NCBI GenBank assembly: GCA_044222685.1
Contig: JBGAMU010000013.1
Location: 5,697-69,696 of the forward strand
Length of the DNA stretch: 64,000 bases
DNA from: JAEUPI01 sp044222685
GTDB lineage: Bacteria; Pseudomonadota; Gammaproteobacteria; Burkholderiales; Burkholderiaceae_C
Direction: 5' to 3'
Within the stretch, counting starts at the first letter, position 1; every line of letters starts with the position of its first letter. The position numbers were made by a program, and so were the translations under genes. Shown piece by piece: positions 50,772 through 58,760 of this stretch. Under the pieces are notes generated by a model. That model ran no database searches. It was not told the origin of the DNA and was given only the letters and a program-made list of their open reading frames with translations.

Positions 50772-51850
50772 CGAGCCTTGACCGGATCAACGCTTACCGG
50801 CTGCGCGTGCCGCTGAAGGTGCCGTATCGACTGGTGTTCGGCACCGTCGAAACTTACGACACCGTGATCGTCGAACTGACCGACTCCGACGGTCGAAGCG
50901 GCTTTGGCGAGGCGACGATTCTCACCGGCTACACGGACGAGACAATCGCCGACTGTTGGGCGGCGACGCGTGGCCTGGTCGTCGAGTGCCCGCGCCACGA
51001 GGCGGCTCTGCGCACGCGAATCGCCGAGATGGGTGCCGCGCTGCCGTTCACCGCAACGGCGTTCGGCACCGCATTGGAGATGCTGCGCGGCAGCCCTCTG
51101 CTGCAGCTGAACGCCGACGCGCAAGTGCCGCTCGTCGGTCTGCTGAATGCCAAGGACCGGCCGGCGATCGACATGGAGTGCGAGCAGCTGCTCGCCGCCG
51201 GCTACCGGACGATCAAGGTGAAGGTCGGCTTCGACCTACAGCACGACATCGGCATGGTCAAGGCGGTGCAGCAGGTGCTGGCCGGCCGCGCGGCGATTCG
51301 GCTCGACGCCAACCAAGCCTTCAGTGCTGAACAGGGGGTCGCGTTCGCGCGCGCGCTCGATCCCGCTGGCATTGAGCTGTTCGAGCAGCCGTGTGCCGCC
51401 GGCGACTGGGATTCGCACATGGCCGTCGTGCGTGCCGCCGGCGTGCCGATGATGCTCGACGAGTCGATCTACGGCCTTCCCGACATCGAGCGAGCGGCGC
51501 AGCTCGGGGCGGCAAGCTACATCAAGCTTAAGCTGATGAAGCTGGTTACGCTGGACGCCCTGGCCGCGGCGCTCGAGCGCATCCGCGCCCTCGGTATGAA
51601 GGCGGTGCTCGGCAACGGCGTCGCCTGCGACGTCGGCTGCTGGATGGAGGCTTGCATCGCCGCGCGGCTGATCGACAACGCCGGCGAGATGAACGGCCAC
51701 CTGAAGGCGCGCACGCTGCTGATGCTCGGCGGCCCCACGTTCGAGCGGGGTGCTATGCAGCTATCGGCGCAAGCACGTCCGACACTCGATGCCGAGGCGC
51801 TTGCTTCGGTTTGTGTCGACCAACTCGTCGCGGCGCCTGGCCGCGTGTGA
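50768..51850 (+). CDS. Enolase-superfamily enzyme (mandelate racemase/muconate cycloisomerase group)
   Basis: The 360-residue protein has an N-terminal capping domain and a TIM barrel with Lys150-x-Lys152 (TIKVKVGF), metal ligands Asp180 (LDANQAF), Glu206 (LFEQP) and Asp231/Glu232 (LDES), and Lys253/255 (YIKLKLMK). It forms or protonates an enolate stabilised by Mg2+: racemisation, cycloisomerisation, dehydration or ammonia elimination. It overlaps the biotin carboxylase stop and directly precedes the B12 mutase genes. 3-Methylaspartate ammonia-lyase, the usual partner of this mutase, is also in this superfamily but has a different sequence. Confidence 0.88.
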   Translation: MTSLDRINAYRLRVPLKVPYRLVFGTVETYDTVIVELTDSDGRSGFGEATILTGYTDETIADCWAATRGLVVECPRHEAALRTRIAEMGAALPFTATAFGTALEMLRGSPLLQLNADAQVPLVGLLNAKDRPAIDMECEQLLAAGYRTIKVKVGFDLQHDIGMVKAVQQVLAGRAAIRLDANQAFSAEQGVAFARALDPAGIELFEQPCAAGDWDSHMAVVRAAGVPMMLDESIYGLPDIERAAQLGAASYIKLKLMKLVTLDALAAALERIRALGMKAVLGNGVACDVGCWMEACIAARLIDNAGEMNGHLKARTLLMLGGPTFERGAMQLSAQARPTLDAEALASVCVDQLVAAPGRV

Positions 51851-51866
51851 CAAGGAATCCCGCCCG

Positions 51867-52331
51867 ATGCCAACCCCAGATCAACGGCAGCGCGTGCTCG
51901 TGACCGGCGTCATCGGCTCGGATACTCACATCGTGGGCAATCGCATCCTGACGATGGCGCTCGAGCGCGTTGGCTACAAGGTCGTGTCCCTCGGCGCGCT
52001 GACACCGGCCGGCGACTTCGTCAAGGCGGCGGTCGAGACCGCAGCAGACGCGATCTTGGTGTCGTCGCTGTACGGCCAGGGCGAACTCGATTGCCGCGGT
52101 TTCCGCGACGTGTGTATCGAAGCCGGGCTCGACGGCATTCTCCTGTACGTCGGCGGCAACCTGGTGGTAGGCAAAACGCCATGGCCGGAGGTCGAGCGGC
52201 GTTATCGCGAGATGGGCTTCGATCGCGCCGCACCTCCCGGCACGCGCGTCGAGACGGTGCTCGAGTGGCTGGCAGCGGACTTTGCCGCGCGCGCTCTCGA
52301 GGATGCGCGCGGTCATGGCGGCCGAGCCTGA
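51867..52331 (+). CDS. glmS: Glutamate mutase-type B12-binding subunit S
   Basis: The 154-residue protein is the coenzyme-B12-binding sigma subunit of glutamate (methylaspartate) mutase. It has the base-off cobalamin motif DTHIVG (Asp19, His21, Gly24), SSLYGQGELDCRGFRDVC and LLYVGGNLVVGK. With subunit E it forms the adenosylcobalamin-dependent carbon-skeleton mutase. The start 16 bases after the enolase-superfamily stop implies one transcript with S, L and E. Confidence 0.93.
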   Translation: MPTPDQRQRVLVTGVIGSDTHIVGNRILTMALERVGYKVVSLGALTPAGDFVKAAVETAADAILVSSLYGQGELDCRGFRDVCIEAGLDGILLYVGGNLVVGKTPWPEVERRYREMGFDRAAPPGTRVETVLEWLAADFAARALEDARGHGGRA

Positions 52332-52337
52332 CTACCG

Positions 52338-53738
52338 ATGTCGAACGCAGCCTTGCTGATCGACTTCGGCAGCACCTACACCAAGCTGCGCGCAGTTGAC
52401 CTAGGCACACGTCGTGTGCTCGGCGCTGGGCAGGGGCCGTCGACGGTGACGACCGACGTCATGATCGGCATGAAGGCGGCGCTGGCCGACCTCGGCACGC
52501 GGGTTGGCGGACTGCCGCGTTTTCGCTACCGGCTCGCCTCGAGCAGCGCGGCCGGCGGCCTGCGCATGGTGACAGTCGGGCTGGTGCAGGAGTTGACCGC
52601 CGAGGCGGCACGCCGTGCGGCGCTCGGCGCTGGCGCCAAGCTGGTCGGCACCTTTGCCTACCGTCTCGGTCATGCCGATATTGCACGCATCACCTCGCTC
52701 GCGCCTGACATCCTGCTGCTGGCCGGCGGCACCGACGGCGGCAACCGCGACGTGATCCTGCACAACGCCGGTGCGCTGGCGGCCAGCCCCTTGGCGTGTC
52801 CGATCGTGTTGGCCGGCAACCGCGATGCCGTCGATGACGCGCTGGTGGTGCTGGACGGTCGACAAGTTTATGTTTGCGGCAACGTGATGCCTGAGTTCAA
52901 CCTGCTCGACATCGAGCCGGCGCGCGAGGTGATCCGGCGCATCTTCATTGACCGCATCGTCCACGCAAAGGGCATTGACCGTGCACACGCGGAGTTCGAC
53001 CAGGTGCTGATGCCGACGCCGGCGGCAGTGATGGAGGGAGCACGTCTCGTCGCCGATGGCCATCGTGACTCCGCGGGGCTCGGACCGCTGATGGTGGTCG
53101 ACCCCGGCGGGGCGACGACCGACGTTCACTCGGTCGCTGAAGGCGCACCGTCCGTGGCCGGCGTGCTGCCGCTAGGGCTGCCCGAGCCGCGCGTCAAGCG
53201 GACCGTTGAGGGCGATCTCGGCATGCGCCACAACGCGGCAACTATCGTCGAGGCGGCCGGACTGGACGTGATCGCCGCTGCGGCCGGTGTCGCGCCGGAG
53301 CGGGCCACGCAGATGATCGAACAGGTGTCACGCGAGGTCGAGCGCCTGCCTCAGCACGCCGACGAGGTCGCGCTCGACGAGGCGCTGGCCGGCGCCGCGA
53401 TCGGGCTGGCGGTGACGCGGCATTGCGGCCACCTGCAGACAGTGTTCACTGCCAACGGCCCTGCTACCGTGCAGTATGGCAAGGACCTCTCGGAATTGCG
53501 CACGGTGATCGGGACCGGCGGCGTGTTGGTGCATGCGCGTGATCCTGCGGCCCTGCTCGGTCGCGCGCTCGCGTCGGCGGACCAGCCCACCTCTCTGCGG
53601 CCGCGCCGTCCGCGACTGCTTCTCGATAGCCACTACATCCTATATGCCTGCGGCCTGCTTGCAGCGGTCGAGCCGCAGGCCGCGCTCGAGCTCGCGCTCG
53701 CGCATCTGGCGCCGCTGCAACACGAGGTGCAATCATGA
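52338..53738 (+). CDS. glmL: Glutamate mutase accessory protein GlmL (MutL), ASKHA ATPase
   Basis: The 466-residue protein has the ASKHA ATPase signatures LLIDFGSTYTKLRAVD and MVVDPGGATTDVHSV. GlmL-type proteins reactivate mutase that has lost or damaged its cobalamin. It sits between S and E, the standard order. The stop overlaps the GlmE start (ATGA). Confidence 0.92.
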   Translation: MSNAALLIDFGSTYTKLRAVDLGTRRVLGAGQGPSTVTTDVMIGMKAALADLGTRVGGLPRFRYRLASSSAAGGLRMVTVGLVQELTAEAARRAALGAGAKLVGTFAYRLGHADIARITSLAPDILLLAGGTDGGNRDVILHNAGALAASPLACPIVLAGNRDAVDDALVVLDGRQVYVCGNVMPEFNLLDIEPAREVIRRIFIDRIVHAKGIDRAHAEFDQVLMPTPAAVMEGARLVADGHRDSAGLGPLMVVDPGGATTDVHSVAEGAPSVAGVLPLGLPEPRVKRTVEGDLGMRHNAATIVEAAGLDVIAAAAGVAPERATQMIEQVSREVERLPQHADEVALDEALAGAAIGLAVTRHCGHLQTVFTANGPATVQYGKDLSELRTVIGTGGVLVHARDPAALLGRALASADQPTSLRPRRPRLLLDSHYILYACGLLAAVEPQAALELALAHLAPLQHEVQS

Positions 53739-55261
53739 ACGCTCGCGAGGCGCCCTCGCGCGCACTTCTTTCCGAAGCGCGCATCCCCGATGACGACTTC
53801 GCAGCGATGCGTTACGCCAACCTGTCGCGCTGGGCGACAGGCGCAGGCGTCGACTTCGAGCGTTCGCTGGAACTGCACCGCGCGCTGCCGGCGCACAAGC
53901 AGCTTGGCCCGGTGATGCGTCGCGCCGCTGCTGAACGGCGGTGCCTGACGCAGCCGCGCGGCGGCTTCGGGACGTTCGAGATGCAGCGCGCTTTGATGGT
54001 AACGCTCGACCGCGAAGGTTTGGCCGACATCGTGCCGACCACAACCGACAGCTACACGCGCAACGAGAAGTGGGATCTGGCACAAAAGGGGATCGAGGAG
54101 TCCGAGCGACTTGGCCGCTCAATGCTCAACGGCTATCCCATGGTCAACTACGGCGTCGAGAAGGCGCGCGAGCTGATCGAGGCGGTCGACAAGCCTGCGA
54201 TCATGCTGACTGGCACCACGATGCCGCGGCTGACGGGTGAGATCGCCTTCGCCGGTGGCTACACCGGCTACCTCGGATCGGGAATCGCCTACACGACGTC
54301 CTACATCAAGGAGCTTTCGATCGAAGATGGGATCCGGAATTACCAGTACCTCGATCGACTTGCCGCCATGTATCGCGAGCACGGCGTCGACCTGCACCGG
54401 CGGCAGCCCGGCTTCCTGACCGGCACCAACATCCCGCCGTCGATTGCGATCGCGACCTGCGTGCTCGACTGCCTTCTCGCCGCCGCGCAGGGCGTGCGCA
54501 ACTATGGGCTCGAAATGGGCGAGACGATGCACTTGGTGCAGGACGCCGCAGCGGTAGCCGTCTGTGCCGAAATGTGCCAGGAGTACCTGGCGCGCAAGGG
54601 GTACCGCGACGTCTTCACACCGGTAACCCTGCTGCACTGGATGGGCGCTTGGCCGCAGGACGAAGCGCAGTCCGCTGCACTGATTGCGTACGGCGGCACG
54701 CTCGCCGCGATCGCTGGGGCCACCAGCGTCACGACGAAGAGCGTGCACGAGGCCTTCGGCGTGCCGACGCCGCAGGCCAACGCCGACGGCCTGCGCACGA
54801 CACGGATGGCGATCTATCTGGCGCGCGACATCCGGCTCGACGGTTTGCCGGCGTACGAGGCCGAGAAGGCTCTGATTCGCGCCGAGGTGCGTGCGCTAGT
54901 TGACAAGGCGCTGGAGATGGGCGACGGCGACGCTGCGGTCGGCACAGTCCGTGCGTTCGCGGCTGGCGTGCTCGACGTGCCGTGGTCACCGAACCGGCAC
55001 TGCAAGAGCGCTGTTCTGCCAGCCCGCGACTGTGATGGCTATCTGCGCATCCTCGACCCCGGCGCGATGCCGATCCCGAAGGACGTGCTTGCGGTGCACG
55101 AAGAGCGGTTGCGTCGCCGCGCCGAGCGCGAGAGGCTGACCTATGGGCCCGATCTCGCCGTGCGCAGCGTCTACGAGATGGCCGAACCGCTCGGCGAGCT
55201 CTTGCCGACGCTGTCTGCCCCGATCGCCGTCGCCTTGACCGCGACAAGGGTGACTCAATGA
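53735..55261 (+). CDS. glmE: Glutamate mutase-type catalytic subunit E
   Basis: The 508-residue TIM-barrel protein has the GlmE-type core QPRGGFGTFEMQRALM, PTTTDSYTRNEKW, NGYPMVNYGVEKARELIE and RQPGFLTGTNIPPSIAIATCVLD. It performs the radical 1,2-shift in glutamate/3-methylaspartate or a related amino or dicarboxylic acid. It is about 25 residues longer than the clostridial enzyme. The association with biotin carboxylase and acyl-CoA synthetase genes is unusual for glutamate mutase, so an altered substrate is possible. Confidence 0.92.
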   Translation: MNAREAPSRALLSEARIPDDDFAAMRYANLSRWATGAGVDFERSLELHRALPAHKQLGPVMRRAAAERRCLTQPRGGFGTFEMQRALMVTLDREGLADIVPTTTDSYTRNEKWDLAQKGIEESERLGRSMLNGYPMVNYGVEKARELIEAVDKPAIMLTGTTMPRLTGEIAFAGGYTGYLGSGIAYTTSYIKELSIEDGIRNYQYLDRLAAMYREHGVDLHRRQPGFLTGTNIPPSIAIATCVLDCLLAAAQGVRNYGLEMGETMHLVQDAAAVAVCAEMCQEYLARKGYRDVFTPVTLLHWMGAWPQDEAQSAALIAYGGTLAAIAGATSVTTKSVHEAFGVPTPQANADGLRTTRMAIYLARDIRLDGLPAYEAEKALIRAEVRALVDKALEMGDGDAAVGTVRAFAAGVLDVPWSPNRHCKSAVLPARDCDGYLRILDPGAMPIPKDVLAVHEERLRRRAERERLTYGPDLAVRSVYEMAEPLGELLPTLSAPIAVALTATRVTQ

Positions 55262-55280
55262 TCCGGCTCGGAGTGCCGCG

Positions 55281-55957
55281 GTGATCCTGATCGGCCGCTA
55301 TCGGTCGCCGTTCTCGCGCCGTGTCGCGGTCAGCCTGCGCCTGCTTGGCTTCGACTACGAGCATCTGCCGCATACCGCATGGACGCATTTGACAGAGGTG
55401 CGCCGCGCCAATCCGGTCGGGCGTGTGCCGGCCTCGGGCGTGTGCCGGCCCTCGTGCTCGACGACGGGGAGACGCTGTTCGATAGCACCGCGATTCTTGA
55501 CTATCTCGATCAGCTGGTGGGTGCCCGGCGCGCTCTGGTGCCGGCGCAAGAGCCGCAACGTCATCGGGTGCTGCGTCAAGTGGCCGCCGCGATGGGTGTG
55601 CTCGACAAGGTGGTTGCCGCACTTTACGAACAGACAATGCATCCGCCGCAGAAGATTCATGTGCCCTGGGTTGTGCACAACGAAGAGCAGGCGCGTGGGG
55701 GGTTGGCATGGCTCGAAGCCCACCAGGCCGAAGCCGATACGGGGCGCGAAGAATCGCTGACACAGGCGGACATCACGAGTGTCGCAATGTTCGACTTCAC
55801 ACAGCTCGTCAATCCCTTGCTGCTGCCCTCGGGAGCCTATCCTCGACTGGAGCAGTTGAGCGCGCGCTGCAACGGTATACGGGCCTTTGCTGAGACGCGG
55901 CCATCTTCCGAAGTCGACCGGTCGAACCCTGCGCTGCCGGATGCGGCCGCAACGTAG
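55281..55957 (+). pseudogene. Glutathione S-transferase family gene broken by a 17-bp tandem duplication
   Basis: GTG 55281 opens MILIGRYRSPFSRRVAVSL, a thioredoxin-fold GST N terminus. The frame is lost after NPVGRVPA. It resumes in another frame as LVLDDGETLFDSTAILDYLD and runs to a normal C terminus at 55957. TCGGGCGTGTGCCGGCC occurs twice in tandem (55417-55433 and 55434-55450). Removing one copy restores a 219-residue GST exactly. The gene is 19 bases after glmE. It may be a recent mutation, a reversible contingency change or an assembly/sequencing artefact. Confidence 0.88.
55417..55450 (+). repeat. 17-bp perfect tandem duplication
   Basis: Two adjacent copies of TCGGGCGTGTGCCGGCC. The duplication adds 17 bases, which is not a multiple of three, and is the only defect that separates the two GST frames. 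Confidence 0.95.
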
Positions 55958-56136
55958 CTGATGGCCTCCGAACAATTGACACGAGATGCCGCGATGAGCA
56001 AGACGACGTTGTGGATGCCGCGACCACGCGTGCTGAACGCTCAGTCTGTTGGAGTCCATCGTCATTTCCAAGTGAATGCGGAGGAGCTCAGGCGGCCTTC
56101 AACGCTTTGCGTGATTGCGCGCAGAGGAGGAGTTTC

Positions 56137-56895
56137 ATGAATCTGGGCTTAGCCGGAAAGACCTGCCTTGTTACTGGCGCGAGCACCGGCATCGGTTACG
56201 CTGCTGCCGTCTGTCTCGCTGAGGAAGGAGCGCAGATCCTCGCGGCTGCGAGGTCGACTGCGTCACTTGCGGCGCTTGAGCGCGCGATTCGCGATCGCGG
56301 CGCTTCGCCACCGCTTTGCTTCGCGGCCAACCTCGCGAATGCTGATGGTCCCGCGAGCCTGGCGAGCCAGGTACTCGCGCAGGTGTCGCATGTGGACGTC
56401 CTGGTCAACAACGCCGGCGCGTCGCGGCCGCTTAGCCGGCCAGACGATGAATCAACATGGGAGGAGGCGTATCGGCTCAACTTCGTCGCTGCGCGCCAGC
56501 TTGCACAGACCTTTCTGCCCGGCATGGCCGAACGCAACTGGGGGCGGGTGATCAATGTGAGCGGTGCGATCGTAGCCAAGTTTATGAACGCGGCAACCCC
56601 TGCAAAGGCGGCACTCGAAAGCTGGTCAAAAGCTAACGCTGCGTTCTACGCGGCAAAGGGCGTAACGGTCAACTGCGTCGCGCCTGGGCGCATCACGACG
56701 CCTCAAATTCTGGAGCGACTGCATCCGACTGAGGCGTCGCGGCGTGACTTTATCGACCGCAATATTCCAGCAGGGCGTTTTGGTGACCCCGCTGAGGCCG
56801 CGGTAGTGATCGCTTTCCTGGCGTCGGCATTGGCCTCTTATGTCAACGGCGTAACGGTTCCTGTCGACGGGGGAAGTCTGCGATTCGCCTTCTGA
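56137..56895 (+). CDS. Divergent short-chain dehydrogenase/reductase without the catalytic Tyr
   Basis: The 252-residue protein starts at ATG 56137 after AGGAGG. It has TGASTGIGYAAA (13-24), NNAG (91-94), Ser142 in NVSGAI, and a C-terminal VDGG. In the active-site motif the Tyr of YxxxK is Ala153 (NAATPAKAALES), with Lys157 kept. A few SDR subfamilies share this change. It may be a reductase with altered chemistry, or a binding protein. It follows the GST pseudogene by 179 bases. Confidence 0.85.
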   Translation: MNLGLAGKTCLVTGASTGIGYAAAVCLAEEGAQILAAARSTASLAALERAIRDRGASPPLCFAANLANADGPASLASQVLAQVSHVDVLVNNAGASRPLSRPDDESTWEEAYRLNFVAARQLAQTFLPGMAERNWGRVINVSGAIVAKFMNAATPAKAALESWSKANAAFYAAKGVTVNCVAPGRITTPQILERLHPTEASRRDFIDRNIPAGRFGDPAEAAVVIAFLASALASYVNGVTVPVDGGSLRFAF

Positions 56896-57191
56896 AGACC
56901 GAAGAAACGTCGACCATGGGTGTGCTGATCGTGCCGGCACTGATGCAGCAAGAGTTTGGTGGGCCTGGGCGTCTACCCGCTGAGCGGGGCCGAGCTGTCG
57001 CACTGCGTCGTGGAGTTCCTGCGCGCCGCGTGCCAGGTGGACCGTGAGGTCTGCGCACCACGCTGTTCCACAATGCGCGGGGCACATTGAACGAAACGCA
57101 CTTCGGCGTGCTCAACGCTGCAGCGCTCGAAAGCCGCCTGCGGTGCGGGCGACTCACTGACAGTTCGCCTGACAATGGACTCTGCACCGCC
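56896..57191. other. Non-coding junction with an ICE-like repeat
   Basis: No gene is supported in these 296 bases. Positions 56963-57007 match 62201-62245, which lies in the ICE-like backbone, with about five mismatches (see the repeat entries). It appears to be degenerate sequence between the catabolic block and the methyltransferase gene. Confidence 0.5.
56963..57007 (+). repeat. Dispersed repeat, copy 1
   Basis: Begins GCCTGGGCGTCTACCCGC and includes GCGGGGCCGAGCTGTCGC. The same string with a few substitutions is found at 62201-62245, upstream of ssb. It suggests that element-derived DNA flanks both sides of the 57-62 kb segment. Confidence 0.7.
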
Positions 57192-57899
57192 ATGAACCCT
57201 GACCGACACATCGATGCGCTCGTGGACAACGAACTCGACGTGCTTGGCGAACTCATACCGATCGCCGGACGGGACATCATCGAACTCGGCTGCGGTGCGG
57301 CGAAGCTCGCCCGCTCGCTGCTGGCGCTCCACCCCGACAGCAAAGTCACCGGCCTGGAGGTCGACGAGCGGCAGCACGCAAAGAACCTGGCCTCACCGCA
57401 GCCTGGTCTGCAGTTCGTGGCTGCAGGAGCGCAAGCCATGCCGTTTCCCGACGCAAGCTTCGATGTGGCATTGATGCTCAAGTCCTTGCACCATGTCCCG
57501 ATGCCGCTGCTCGGGCAGGCATTGGGTGAAGTGGCCCGCGTTCTGCGACCGCATGGTTACCTGTACGTGTCCGAGCCGGTCTACGGCGGTCCTTTGAACG
57601 AGGTGATCCGGCGCTTCAACGACGAAGGCATCGTCAGGGCCGCTGCACAGGCGGCCGTCGATACGGCGCTGACGACCGATGTCTGGAGTTCGGTTGCCGA
57701 GCGGTTCTTCGAGATGCCGGTGAGCTTCACGGACTTCGCCGACTTCGAGCAGCGCATGATGCGCCCCACGTTTGCAGACCATCGGATCGACGACGCCAAG
57801 CTCGCCGAGGTGCGAGCCGTATTCGCGCTTCACGTGAAGGCCGATGGCGCGCATTTCACCCGGCCTATGCATGTGCGTGTTCTGCGCAAGCGGGTCTGA
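57192..57899 (+). CDS. Class I SAM-dependent methyltransferase
   Basis: The 235-residue protein has the SAM-binding motif I IIELGCGAAKLARSLL (about 28-43), acidic motif II VTGLEVDERQH, motif IV FDVALMLKSLHHVP and post-motif VLRPHGYLYVSEPV. It belongs to the UbiE/Methyltransf_11 group. ATG 57192 is the start that fits the domain; an open frame extends to 57087. No substrate is suggested by the neighbours, which are degenerate. Confidence 0.85.
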   Translation: MNPDRHIDALVDNELDVLGELIPIAGRDIIELGCGAAKLARSLLALHPDSKVTGLEVDERQHAKNLASPQPGLQFVAAGAQAMPFPDASFDVALMLKSLHHVPMPLLGQALGEVARVLRPHGYLYVSEPVYGGPLNEVIRRFNDEGIVRAAAQAAVDTALTTDVWSSVAERFFEMPVSFTDFADFEQRMMRPTFADHRIDDAKLAEVRAVFALHVKADGAHFTRPMHVRVLRKRV

Positions 57900-58760
57900 A
57901 CGAACCATCGGCCGCCGCAAGGCCACGTTCCCCACATCGCACGCTTGATGCCACTCCAAGTGGCGACCCGTGCCATCGTGATGCAGCACAAGGCGCAGCG
58001 ATCCGTGCAGGTCGAGATCACACCGGCAGCCCTTGCGCCAGAACCCGTGCATCCGCGCGCTGCCTGTTCGCGCAGATCCTATGCTGCGCCGCAGCCTTGC
58101 CCTACCTGCGCGAAGCTCTAGGCGGCACGGTCATGCGTCTGACGCGGCCAAGCTGCCGGCACCGGTCGAGAGCTTGATCGGGGCTGCGATGGCCGGCATC
58201 GTGGTTCACGCGCGCGCTCGCGGTAGAGGGCAAGCGACGGCATCCGTGCCAATGTCGTGACGCCCCCCATGACGAGCGGCACCGACCACCTCGACAAGAT
58301 CATGCCCGATCGTTTCAGCGGCAAGGATGTTCGCCAAGGCAGGAGAGAGAGCCGCGCTTGGTGTCGTGAGCAAGGAAGAACTGGCGGAATTGGTGGTGTT
58401 CCTCGCGTCGCCGCCGGCTGTCAGCGGACTCCTCTACCTTCACGGTGGTACGGCCAGAGGGGGCGGGTCAATACGATCAGCATGAGGCGAGGCATCTCGG
58501 CGCTATGAAGTCGGAGTCTGCCGACATCGAGCGCACGATCGGCCGGCCTTCCCAGCAGCTTCTTGACCTGATGCTCACGAGTTCACGCACGACGAGCGCA
58601 ATGCGCGCATCTTGAAGCACTTGCGAAGCCCGCCGCACCAAGATCGAGCTCCCGTGTTAGCCGAGGCCTGCGCAATGAGGCAGAACCGGGCTCCGAACGG
58701 ATCGTATGCCCACGATGCCGGTACTCGAAGCCCAGTCATCCGAAGGCACCCAATCTCGAA
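57900..58760. other. Degenerate region, 861 bp
   Basis: No intact gene is seen. It holds the SDR remnant at 58150-58485 and short coding-like fragments, such as a minus-strand MHGFWRKGCRCDLDLH near 58,050 that I do not recognise. It looks like an eroded part of the element. Confidence 0.5.
58150..58485 (+). pseudogene. Remnant of a short-chain dehydrogenase/reductase (C-terminal half)
   Basis: SDR-like blocks occur in shifting frames: WFTRALAVEGKRR, then GIRANVVTPPMTSGTDHLDK, then EELAELVVFLASPPAVSG and LHGGTARGG up to a stop at 58483-58485. At least two frameshifts separate them and the N-terminal NAD-binding half is absent. It is unrelated in sequence detail to the two intact SDR genes. 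Confidence 0.65.
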
